Positions 25,768 to 34,169 of a stretch of 64,000 nt of DNA are shown here, one piece after another; position 1 is the stretch's first letter, and the number at the start of each line of letters is the position of its first letter. Source of the stretch: Bacteroidia bacterium (lineage in GTDB: Bacteria; Bacteroidota; Bacteroidia; J057); the NCBI GenBank assembly GCA_041391665.1, contig JAWKNO010000001.1:186001-250000 (forward strand), given 5' to 3'. Made by a program: the position numbers and the translations under genes. The notes under the pieces are model-generated. The model searched no databases, was not told the origin of the DNA, and saw nothing but the letters and a program-made list of their open reading frames with translations.

Positions 25768-28155
25768 ATGAAAGTGAACATTCTGAAATGGTACAACCTT
25801 TTATTTCTGTTTCTGTTTGGTTTAATGGGAAATACCAGTGTACTCTATGCACAAGGGGGGATTATCAGCGGTAGGGTTTATAACGAATTAACAAATCTTC
25901 CGCTCGAATATGGAACGATTCTGCTCCAGGGCTCCAACTATGGTGGCTTTACGGATCAGGAAGGGAAATTTGAAATTAAGGGAATTCCACCCGGGCTCTA
26001 CAACGTAGAAGTGAGATACACCGGCTACAGAACCGAGGTTGTGTATGAGGTTCAGGTAAGTAATTCCAAACCTTATGTGCTGGAGATTGGGATGACCGAA
26101 GAAGAAAATACTACAGACTCGGTCAATATTGTTGCGTCGCCTTATAAACAGGTGGAAGAAGCACCGCTTTCACTCCGCACGATAGGAACCAGTGAGATCA
26201 AAAGAAATCCCGGCGGAAACAGAGATATCAGCAAGGTAATACAATCGCTTCCTGGCGTAGCCAGCACCGTAAGTTTCCGTAACGATATTCTGATTCGCGG
26301 GGGAGCTCCTAACGAAAACCGGTTTTATATCGATGGAATTGAAACGCCCAATATCAATCACTTTGCAACGCAAGGCGCTTCCGGCGGACCGGTAGGGTTG
26401 ATCAATGTGGATTTTATCGGCGAGGTTGATTTTTTTTCAGGAGCATTTCCCGCCAACCGAGGCAATGCGCTGAGTTCTGTATTTGAATTTCGCCAGCGCG
26501 CTGCGCGGGAAGACAGATTGGGATTTACCGCAACTGTCGGAGCCAGCGACCTGGCACTTACCGTCGAGGGGCCGACCGGTGAAAACAGCTCTTTCCTTTT
26601 CTCAGCCCGAAGATCCTACCTTCAGCTTCTGTTTAAGGTACTGGCATTACCATTTCTCCCCAACTACAATGACTATCAATACAGACACAAATTCCGTTTC
26701 GGCGAAAGACACGAATTAAACATCGTCAGTCTTGGCGCGCTCGATGAATTTCAACTCAACCTGGGTGCAGACTCTACCGATTATCAAAAGTATATTCTGG
26801 GAAACCTCCCCGTACAGACACAGTGGAACTATACGATCGGTGCGAGCTATAAATATTTTGGAGATAAAGGTTTCTGGCTCGTAGTCGCCAGCAGGAATAT
26901 GCTCAACAACCGGGCATATAAATATATCGACAACGTAGAAACCAATGATTTCCTCCTGGACTATACCTCCCAGGAAATCGAAAATAAACTGCGAATTGAG
27001 CACACCATCAGAAATAACGGTTTTAAACTCAACTATGGCATCAACTACGAATATGACAAATACAATTCGGATACTTATCAGGTGATTCCAAATGATACGA
27101 TAGACTTCTTCTCCGAAATGAATTTCTCCCGTTACGGCGCTTTTGCACAAATCAGTAAAAAACTGGCTAAAGACAGACTGGTTCTTTCGCTGGGTGGCAG
27201 AATTGACGGGAATACATTTTCAGAAAAAATGTCCAATCCATTTCCACAGTTTTCTCCCCGGTTTTCTGCATCCTTTTACATTACACCTGAGCTCACCTTC
27301 AACTTCAATACCGGCATATTCTATCAGCTTCCCCCCTATACGGTCATGGGTTACCGGAATCCCGCAGGAGAACTTGCAAATATTGATATAGATTACATAC
27401 GCAACAAGCACATCGTCAGTGGTTTAGCCTATACAACTTCTACTAACACTAGATTTTCAATTGAAGGATATTATAAAGACTACGACAGATATCCATTTTT
27501 GACGAGAAACTCCATTTCACTTGCAAACCAGGGAGGCGATTTTGGTGTAATTGGCAATGAACCTGCCGTCTCCACTTCCGAAGGCCGCACATATGGAATG
27601 GAAGTGTTGATTCAGCAAAGATTGTTTAGGGGTTTTTACGGGATCATTGCATATACGCTCGGTAAAAGTGAATTTCAGGACAATAAGGGAAATTACGTTC
27701 CTTCCTCCTGGGACAGTCGCCATATTGTAGCATTGACAGCGGGTAAAAAATTTAAAGGCGAATGGGAAGTAGGTGCAAAATGGAGACTTACCACGGGCAC
27801 CCCTTATACGCCAGCCAATGTATCTTTATCAAGTCTGAAAAATGTATGGGATGTCACACGCGTACAGACTCCGGATTTCTCGCTTCTCAATACAGAGCGT
27901 ATTGGCGCATACCACCAGTTGGATATCCGGATAGATAAAAAATGGTTTTTTGAAGCATGGAGCCTCAACCTGTTTATCGATGTCCAGAATGTATATGGAT
28001 TCAGCGTTCCCGGTGCACCGATTTTGAATGTGGTGAAAGATGAAAATGACATGCCACTTACCGATCCCAACGATCCTTCGCGATATCAGACTTATTTTTT
28101 AGATAATGATCTGGGTATTTTCCAGCCAACGCTGGGAATAGTTGTAACCTATTAA
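25768..28155 (+). CDS. TonB-dependent outer membrane receptor
   Basis: A 795-residue outer membrane receptor. Signal peptide (ending LYAQ), a carboxypeptidase-regulatory-like beta-sandwich (about 32-110, ISGRVYNELTNLPLEYGTI), then the plug (about 130-245, with VIQSLPGVAS, ILIRGGAPNENRFYIDGIE and INVDFIGEVDFFSGAFPA), then a 22-strand-type barrel to the C-terminus ending in a hydrophobic beta strand (LGIVVTY). It takes up a bulky substrate using TonB energy. No SusD partner is adjacent, so a SusCD pair is unlikely. The divergent MarR gene suggests ligand- or stress-responsive control. Confidence 0.92.
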   Translation: MKVNILKWYNLLFLFLFGLMGNTSVLYAQGGIISGRVYNELTNLPLEYGTILLQGSNYGGFTDQEGKFEIKGIPPGLYNVEVRYTGYRTEVVYEVQVSNSKPYVLEIGMTEEENTTDSVNIVASPYKQVEEAPLSLRTIGTSEIKRNPGGNRDISKVIQSLPGVASTVSFRNDILIRGGAPNENRFYIDGIETPNINHFATQGASGGPVGLINVDFIGEVDFFSGAFPANRGNALSSVFEFRQRAAREDRLGFTATVGASDLALTVEGPTGENSSFLFSARRSYLQLLFKVLALPFLPNYNDYQYRHKFRFGERHELNIVSLGALDEFQLNLGADSTDYQKYILGNLPVQTQWNYTIGASYKYFGDKGFWLVVASRNMLNNRAYKYIDNVETNDFLLDYTSQEIENKLRIEHTIRNNGFKLNYGINYEYDKYNSDTYQVIPNDTIDFFSEMNFSRYGAFAQISKKLAKDRLVLSLGGRIDGNTFSEKMSNPFPQFSPRFSASFYITPELTFNFNTGIFYQLPPYTVMGYRNPAGELANIDIDYIRNKHIVSGLAYTTSTNTRFSIEGYYKDYDRYPFLTRNSISLANQGGDFGVIGNEPAVSTSEGRTYGMEVLIQQRLFRGFYGIIAYTLGKSEFQDNKGNYVPSSWDSRHIVALTAGKKFKGEWEVGAKWRLTTGTPYTPANVSLSSLKNVWDVTRVQTPDFSLLNTERIGAYHQLDIRIDKKWFFEAWSLNLFIDVQNVYGFSVPGAPILNVVKDENDMPLTDPNDPSRYQTYFLDNDLGIFQPTLGIVVTY

Positions 28156-28191
28156 CACAAATAATCCGATCTTCCGTTATAGCTAGTATAT

Positions 28192-28641
28192 ATGGAAGAT
28201 TTACTCAACATCCGGTTTCAGATTCCTTCAGTCATTCATGTTTCGGAAAAAATATGTTCCGGAAATCTGGTGCTGGAATCCGAAGCCGGATGTACCATTA
28301 CAGCTATAGAAATTTCTTTTGAGGAGTCAAAATTAATTGCCCCAAAGGATTCAGAAGCAGAAATCATCGTTTCTGTTTTGGGAAAATATGATTACAAATC
28401 CGAATTAGTTTTACTTCCCGGAAGCCTTCATATTCTTGAATTTGATTTTCCTTTCAGCCGCCAGGTGCGCCGGCATCAGCTTCAATTTCCTTTATGGGGA
28501 AAATTTGGCCAGCAATTGAAAAGAATATACAATGCCGTTGATCTGGAAAATTCGGAATTTGTACTAAAGGCGGAAGTGTACACGAAGGAAGAAAAATCAC
28601 CGGTCACGTTGACGGCACATGTTCGGGTATCAGCCCGGTGA
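28192..28641 (+). CDS. Hypothetical protein, possibly arrestin/Spo0M-like
   Basis: A 149-residue, probably cytoplasmic, all-beta protein. The pattern of alternating hydrophobic strands (GNLVLESEAGCTITAIEISF, then a strand pair with LLPGSLHILEFDFPF) loosely resembles the arrestin-like sandwich of Spo0M-family proteins. I cannot confirm this by eye. It starts 36 bp after the TonB receptor and may be co-transcribed. A terminator follows. Confidence 0.55.
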   Translation: MEDLLNIRFQIPSVIHVSEKICSGNLVLESEAGCTITAIEISFEESKLIAPKDSEAEIIVSVLGKYDYKSELVLLPGSLHILEFDFPFSRQVRRHQLQFPLWGKFGQQLKRIYNAVDLENSEFVLKAEVYTKEEKSPVTLTAHVRVSAR

Positions 28642-28675
28642 AAACAAAAACCCCCGGACGCATCCGGAGGTTCCT
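28641..28675. terminator. Terminator between hypothetical gene and acyl-CoA dehydrogenase
   Basis: CCGGA (28654-28658) pairs with TCCGG (28663-28667); after one mismatch the stem extends by AACC/GGTT (28649-28652 with 28669-28672). The A-rich left flank gives a U-rich tail on the minus strand, so it best serves the leftward acyl-CoA dehydrogenase gene. Confidence 0.7.
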
Positions 28676-28708
28676 TACTTCAACTCACAATGACTATTTT
28701 TATAAAAA

Positions 28709-30511
28709 CTAAAGTGCCCTTTCTTTTTCCATAGCAATGGTCAGGACTTCATCGTCCATGAGACGTTGCATAAGACCAAGCGATTTGGGCACTTCATAAG
28801 CAAAGAAAAATTTCATGGTATGAATTTTACTTTCGTAAAATTCGAGTTCATCACCCTGAGGATTTTCGGTAAGAATTGCCTGCTTTGCAGTAGTCGCCTG
28901 CTTGAGCCATTGCCATGCGACAACCAGGAGACCAAACAACTCCATATAAAGCGTAGCATCTGAGAGGAATAATTCGATTTCCCCTTTCATAGCAATCCCT
29001 GCGAGACGCATGGTGATTTCCTGAAGTTTTTGCATTTTCTCCCCCAGGATGCCGGCATACTTGCGAAGTTCTTCGAAATTTTTTGCAGCGGTGATATCCT
29101 TCTGTACTTCTGCAAACAGCAGCTTCATGGCTGCGCCCTGATTCATAACTACTTTTCTGCCCAACAGATCCAGCGACTGAATGCCGGTAGTACCTTCGTA
29201 CAGCGGATAAATACGAATATCGCGGTAATAGTTTTCCAGTGGAAAGTCTTTACAGAATCCACTTCCCCCCAAAATTTGCAAGCCGTTGCTGATAGAAACA
29301 ACTCCCATTTCTGAAGGATAGGTTTTCACCACCGGAGTGAGCAATTCAAGCAATAATTCGTAGTCCTCTTTCTCTTTGCCTTCTGTAATCTTTGTCATGT
29401 CCCAATACATCGCCGCCTGCATGACAAGGCTAAGCCCCCCTTCTACTATGGATTTCTGAAGGAGCAGCATACGCTTGACATCCGGGTGATTGATAATCGG
29501 TGTTTGAGGCTGATCGAGATTTCGGTCATTGAGTCTGCGTCCCTGAGGTCTTTCTGTGGCATACTCCAGGGAAGCATAATAAGCCGCCGAAGCAATAGAA
29601 GACGCACCCAGCCCCACCAGAATCCGGGCCTCATTCATCATCTGAAACATGTACGACAATCCCTGATTGGCCTGCCCCAGCAGATAACCATGGCAATCAT
29701 CTTTTTCCCCCATCATCAGATGAAGTGCGGGTGTGCCTTTTTGCCCCATTTTATGGTAGAGACCAGCTGGTGTGACGTCATTCCATACGAGCGTTTCATT
29801 TTCAATCCGATATTTGGGAACAATAAAGAGCGAAATACCTTTGGTTCCTTTTGGCGCGCCTTCGATACGTGCGAGCATCAGGTGAACGACATTTTCAACG
29901 CCTTCATAATCGCCGCCGGAGATGAATATTTTCTGTCCTTTGATACGGTAACTTCCATCAGGAGCAGGATAAGCCGTAGTTGTAATATCAGAAAGTGAAC
30001 TTCCCGCCTGCGGCTCGGTCAATGCCATCGTGCCCTGCCATTTTCCGTCAAACATTTTCGGCACATAGGTAGCCTTTTCCTCTTCCGTCCCAAACGACAA
30101 AATCAGATTTGCAGCTCCGGTTGTAAGACCCGTAAAACCCATCGCACCATTGTTGGCGGCAGTCATGATAAACCCGGCAGCCACACCGAGGATTGCAGGA
30201 ATCTGCATTCCCCCATATTCCATTGGCGCAGCTGCACCCAACCATCCACCTTCTGCCATCGCAGCCAAAAACGGCCCCATACTTTTATGCACATGCACTT
30301 TTCCGTCTATTAGCTGCGGCTCGTTCCGGTCCATATCTTCGTAATTCGGAAAAAGATAGGTGTCCGAAAGTTTTTTAGCTGCATCCAGCATCATTTCCAT
30401 CGATTCAGAATCAAAATGCCCGAAGTGAGGAAACTGTGTAAGCATTTCTGCTTTGTGAACCTGATTTAATAAAAATGTCAGATTTCTTTGGCTGAAATAT
30501 TTGCTTGCCAT
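28709..30511 (-). CDS. Acyl-CoA dehydrogenase family protein
   Basis: A 600-residue FAD-dependent dehydrogenase catalysing alpha,beta-oxidation of an acyl-CoA thioester. Visible blocks: N-terminal helical domain; the flavin/substrate block MALTEPQAGSSLSDI; KIFISGGDYEG; the C-terminal helical domain with LQILGGSGFCKDFP; and the region RIYPLYEGTTGIQSLDLLGR with the likely catalytic Glu. An extra C-terminal helical domain of about 130 residues places it with the long (about 600-residue) DmdC/FadE-like group rather than 380-residue enzymes. It is divergent from an enoyl-CoA hydratase-like gene, so both probably serve fatty- or aromatic-acid breakdown. Chain-length preference is unknown. Confidence 0.92.
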   Translation of the reverse strand: MASKYFSQRNLTFLLNQVHKAEMLTQFPHFGHFDSESMEMMLDAAKKLSDTYLFPNYEDMDRNEPQLIDGKVHVHKSMGPFLAAMAEGGWLGAAAPMEYGGMQIPAILGVAAGFIMTAANNGAMGFTGLTTGAANLILSFGTEEEKATYVPKMFDGKWQGTMALTEPQAGSSLSDITTTAYPAPDGSYRIKGQKIFISGGDYEGVENVVHLMLARIEGAPKGTKGISLFIVPKYRIENETLVWNDVTPAGLYHKMGQKGTPALHLMMGEKDDCHGYLLGQANQGLSYMFQMMNEARILVGLGASSIASAAYYASLEYATERPQGRRLNDRNLDQPQTPIINHPDVKRMLLLQKSIVEGGLSLVMQAAMYWDMTKITEGKEKEDYELLLELLTPVVKTYPSEMGVVSISNGLQILGGSGFCKDFPLENYYRDIRIYPLYEGTTGIQSLDLLGRKVVMNQGAAMKLLFAEVQKDITAAKNFEELRKYAGILGEKMQKLQEITMRLAGIAMKGEIELFLSDATLYMELFGLLVVAWQWLKQATTAKQAILTENPQGDELEFYESKIHTMKFFFAYEVPKSLGLMQRLMDDEVLTIAMEKERAL

Positions 30512-30708
30512 CTTGCGTGAAATTAAATTTTTCCCTTTTGGCTAAGAAGAGCTCTTTAACCTTAGTTGTACCATAAAAAAACAGGAAAATATTCTAATGT
30601 CCAAATTTTCCTTAAAATTGTATGCATGCATACTTTAGTCTATGACTTTTCGTATTTTCCCGTAGTAAAAAAGATCGTAACTTATTCTGTAAAATTTAAA
30701 TCAACGAT

Positions 30709-31506
30709 ATGGATTATCATCCCGAACACCCTGAACATCTGCTGGTAACCATGCAGGATCAAATCAAAACCATCACATTCAACCAACCCAAAAAGAAAAA
30801 TGCAATCAGTGCAGATATGTCGTATCATCTGCGAGATGTAATTGAGCAAACCAGAGAAGATGAAAGCAGGGTAATTATCCTTACCGGCTCTGAGGGTAAC
30901 TTCTGCTCGGGAGCAGATCTCGATGCTTCGCTGATGAACGGAAAGCCCTTTGATGTCACCACTTTTCTCCGCAGAACTTACAACCCCATTGTCACCGCCA
31001 TGCGTGAGATCAACAAGCCATTTATTGCAAAAGTATCAGGAGCCTGCGTGGGGGTGGGTTTCAACTTTGCTCTGGCATGTGACATGGTTTATGCTTCTGA
31101 CGATTCGCGGTTTAGTCAGATATTTAGCCGAATTGGTCTTTCCAGTGATGGGGGAGGCGCTTTTTTTCTTCCGGAAAAAATTGGCTATCACAAAGCGTAT
31201 GAACTGATGGTTACCAATGAAATTATTGATGCAGCCGAAGCCCTCAGACTTGGACTTGTCAATCAGGTATATCCTGCCTCATCACTGGATGCAGCGGTAG
31301 CCGATATGGCAACCCGACTGGCCAAAGGACCCTATGTCGCAATCAAAAATATCAAGGAGAATCTTCGCGCGGGAATTTCTAAAAATCTTGCAGAAACACT
31401 GGAACAGGAAGCACTAAGTCAAGGGGAAAATTTCAGAACCGCAGATTTTTTCGAAGGAATTTTTGCCTTCCTGCAAAAACGCAGCCCGGACTTCAAAGGA
31501 AAATAG
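30709..31506 (+). CDS. Enoyl-CoA hydratase/isomerase family protein
   Basis: A 265-residue crotonase-fold enzyme. The first oxyanion-hole block is ILTGSEGNFCSGADL and the second is GACVGVGFNFALACD. The catalytic region reads GLSSDGGGAFFLP, with an Asp in place of the second hydratase Glu and no acidic residue at the first position. This pattern is more typical of PaaG-like isomerases or other single-acid crotonases than of a standard hydratase. It lies next to the putative replication origin and is divergent from acyl-CoA dehydrogenase. Confidence 0.88.
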   Translation: MDYHPEHPEHLLVTMQDQIKTITFNQPKKKNAISADMSYHLRDVIEQTREDESRVIILTGSEGNFCSGADLDASLMNGKPFDVTTFLRRTYNPIVTAMREINKPFIAKVSGACVGVGFNFALACDMVYASDDSRFSQIFSRIGLSSDGGGAFFLPEKIGYHKAYELMVTNEIIDAAEALRLGLVNQVYPASSLDAAVADMATRLAKGPYVAIKNIKENLRAGISKNLAETLEQEALSQGENFRTADFFEGIFAFLQKRSPDFKGK

Positions 31507-32199
31507 TTCGCGCACGTGACGTTTTTATTTTACAAAGTCAATGCGCATAACTGTTATCCACATTCCAAATGATAACTTCACTAAATGCCTGACATACAGT
31601 ATTTTATTTTCCACACCACGTATAGACAAAATGTGCAAAAGCAGAAAGTCACGTGAATTGTGTTTTCCACAATCAAAGAACTTATTCACATTTTGGTGGA
31701 TAACCAAAAGCGGTGGATAACTCCGGTGGATTACCCCCATGTTATTCCACATTATCCCCACAGTACTCCATTAACTTTTGGGTAACATTTACGTTATCCA
31801 CGTGTATGTGAATATGTAGAAAACTTAGTACGAATAAGGATAACAAACCCCGGGTATTTCAACTCTTGTAGTATCAAATCCGTTTAAAAAAATATCAGCC
31901 AAAAAGCTTGTTTTTAGCATCTTAAAGAATCGCCAAAATAGGTAAATGATATTTCAGTATTCGTTGTAATAAGTAAAATGGTTATGTTCGTTTTATTCAC
32001 ATTCTTGTGGATTTCTTACACCAAAAAGTGGACATCAGGAAAAACAAGCATTATCTCATAAAGTTTTCCCCCTTATCCACATCTCCATTACTACTTATTC
32101 TTTATTAAATATTAAAAAGAAATAAATAATAGTCATGTATGAGTCCGGTTGTTTTTTGTAATTTTAAAACCCCATTCACAAAATTTATAATCAGATACT
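31507..32199. other. oriC: Putative chromosomal replication origin (oriC)
   Basis: A 693-bp gene-free, AT-rich stretch densely packed with DnaA boxes. Perfect TTATNCACA boxes: 31554-31562, 31682-31690, 31993-32001 and 32073-32081 (all +). One-mismatch boxes: 31663-31671, 31752-31760 and 31794-31802 (+), 31695-31703, 31712-31720 and 31807-31815 (-). The three minus-strand GGTGGAT words at 31695, 31712 and 31725 form a tight cluster. An AT-only-like block at about 32095-32135 would suit as the DNA unwinding element. Two parS sites and mnmG lie 6-9 kb to the right. dnaA itself is not in the window, which is common in this phylum. Confidence 0.85.
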
Positions 32200-33255
32200 A
32201 TGCCGGGAGGAAATGAGTCTGCCCTCACTGATATTTCTCATTTGGGAGAATTTGGATTGATAGATCGTATCACAAAAAATTTTCCGAAAGTTTACCCTGA
32301 TGTGATCAAAGGGGTAGGCGATGATGCAGCTGTCGTTCGGTCAGGAAACGGAAAGGTGCAGGTTATATCCACAGACCTTCTGCTTGAAGGTGTGCACTTT
32401 GATCTCGCCTATGTACCTCTTCGCCATCTCGGCTATAAAGCTGTAGCTGTAAATATCAGCGATATAGCTGCGATGAATATTAAGCCTTATGGTATAACTG
32501 TTTCTATCGCAATAAGTAACCGGTTTCCGGTTGAAGCAATAGATGAAATATATGAAGGCATTCGCCTGGCTTGCGAAAAATATCAGATAGACCTTCTCGG
32601 AGGTGATACAGCCAGCTCACGCCAGGGACTCGTGATCTCGGTTACCGCGATCGGGGAGGGGCTGGAACAACAGGTCGTTTACCGAAACGGAGCAAAACCC
32701 AGAGACCTCATTTGTGTCAGTGGGGATGTCGGTTCTGCCTACGCTGGGTTGTTGGTGCTGGACCGTGAAAAATCGGTTTATATGAATTCCCCGGAAATGC
32801 AACCCGACCTGAACGATTACGACTATGTCGTGGGGCGGCAGCTCAAACCTGAAGCTCGCCTGGATGTGCTGGTCCGCCTGGCTGAACTGGGCGTCAAGCC
32901 CACGGCCATGATGGATATAAGCGATGGCATCGCGAGTGAAATCCACCACCTCTGCCGGCAGAGTAAAACGGGAGCGACGATATTCGCAGGTAAACTCCCG
33001 ATTGACTTCCAGGCAGTAAAGGTTGCGGAGGAATTTGCCATCAGCCCCGTTACTTTTGCACTAAATGGCGGCGAAGACTACGAACTGATTTTTACCGTTC
33101 CTATTCAAGACTTTGATAAAATTAAAGCTGAAAGAAATATCACAATCATTGGCCATATGACTGATGAGCCTAATATTATTCAGATTGTGCTCGATTCGGG
33201 AGAAGCTATTGATATCGAAGCGCAAGGGTGGAATCACTTCAACAAAAATAATTAA
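32200..33255 (+). CDS. thiL: Thiamine-monophosphate kinase
   Basis: A 351-residue ATP-dependent kinase making thiamine diphosphate from thiamine monophosphate. Family blocks: FGLIDRI, VIKGVGDDAAVV, STDLLLEGVHFD (metal/ATP site), NISDIAAM, LLGGDTASS, ISVTAIGEG and DISDGIASE, with the C-terminal LNGGEDYELIFTV. The start ATG is 44 bp after a TAATTTTA sequence that could be a weak -7 box. It is the first gene to the right of the putative origin and is followed 18 bp later by xth. No thiamine riboswitch is apparent upstream; the DnaA-box region fills that space. Confidence 0.95.
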   Translation: MPGGNESALTDISHLGEFGLIDRITKNFPKVYPDVIKGVGDDAAVVRSGNGKVQVISTDLLLEGVHFDLAYVPLRHLGYKAVAVNISDIAAMNIKPYGITVSIAISNRFPVEAIDEIYEGIRLACEKYQIDLLGGDTASSRQGLVISVTAIGEGLEQQVVYRNGAKPRDLICVSGDVGSAYAGLLVLDREKSVYMNSPEMQPDLNDYDYVVGRQLKPEARLDVLVRLAELGVKPTAMMDISDGIASEIHHLCRQSKTGATIFAGKLPIDFQAVKVAEEFAISPVTFALNGGEDYELIFTVPIQDFDKIKAERNITIIGHMTDEPNIIQIVLDSGEAIDIEAQGWNHFNKNN

Positions 33256-33273
33256 CCTGAAAAATCCGAACTG

Positions 33274-34044
33274 GTGAAAAAAATTATTTCATACAACGTC
33301 AATGGTATTCGCGCTGCGGTCGGCAAAGGGTTTCTCAACTGGCTGGCAGAAGAATCCCCCGATATTATCTGTCTTCAGGAGACAAAAGCTCAGCCCGATC
33401 AGTTGGATGAAAATCTACTTCACCCCCCCGGCTATCACACCTACTGGTTTTCCGCCGAAAAAAAAGGATATAGTGGCGTAGCCATCTTTTCAAAAGAAAA
33501 ACCGCTCCACGTGGAATACGGTTGCGGGATGGAAAAGTACGACAAAGAAGGCCGGGTCCTTCGGGCTGACTATGAAGGATATTCTGTGATTTCAGTATAT
33601 TTCCCTTCCGGCTCCAGCGGTGACGAAAGGCAGGAAGTGAAAGAAGAATTTTTAGACGATTTTTATACCTATATTCAGGAACTGAAAAAATCATTTCCCA
33701 ATCTGATTGTTTCTGGTGATTACAATATCTGTCATCAAGCCATAGATATTCACAATCCAGTGAGCAATAAAAATTCATCGGGATTCCTCCCACATGAAAG
33801 AGAATGGGTTACAAAACTGATAGACTCTGGTTTTGTGGATTCTTTCAGAAAAATTTATCCCGAGGCTGAAGGCCGTTATTCCTGGTGGACATTTCGATTC
33901 AGTGCCCGGAAAAATAATAAGGGTTGGCGGATAGACTACCATATGCTGACAAGTCCGCTGGCAGATAAATGTGTGGATGCTGATATTCTTTCTGATATAG
34001 AGCACAGCGATCATTGCCCCATAAAAGTGGTGATGAATTTATAA
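33274..34044 (+). CDS. xth: Exodeoxyribonuclease III (AP endonuclease)
   Basis: A 256-residue Mg-dependent DNA repair nuclease of the ExoIII/APE1 family that cleaves at abasic sites and degrades duplex DNA 3' to 5'. Motifs: ISYNVNGIRAA, the metal-binding Glu in CLQETKAQ (Glu36), YFPSGSS, catalytic Asp/Asn in SGDYNICH, WTFRFSAR with WRIDYH, and the terminal HSDHCPI. The start codon is GTG. The coding region contains a degenerate parS-like palindrome at 33503-33518 (13 of 16 positions). Confidence 0.95.
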   Translation: MKKIISYNVNGIRAAVGKGFLNWLAEESPDIICLQETKAQPDQLDENLLHPPGYHTYWFSAEKKGYSGVAIFSKEKPLHVEYGCGMEKYDKEGRVLRADYEGYSVISVYFPSGSSGDERQEVKEEFLDDFYTYIQELKKSFPNLIVSGDYNICHQAIDIHNPVSNKNSSGFLPHEREWVTKLIDSGFVDSFRKIYPEAEGRYSWWTFRFSARKNNKGWRIDYHMLTSPLADKCVDADILSDIEHSDHCPIKVVMNL

Positions 34045-34169
34045 CGTGCAAGATTCACAGGGATGAGGTTTGGTAAAAACCAATGAAGTTTCGATCTTTA
34101 GTCAAACCGAACATATGGCTGCCTTGATTCGTTGAGACTACTTACAGGGTGATTAATGGAAAACTGCAT

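Noticed and set aside
31650..31663. GTCACGTGAAT near the origin as a third parS
   Set aside because: Only the CACGTG core matches; the outer TGTT/AACA positions are absent.
31525..31761. 78-codon minus-strand frame inside the origin region
   Set aside because: It is made of DnaA-box sequence read as codons, with no ribosome-binding context or recognisable protein features.
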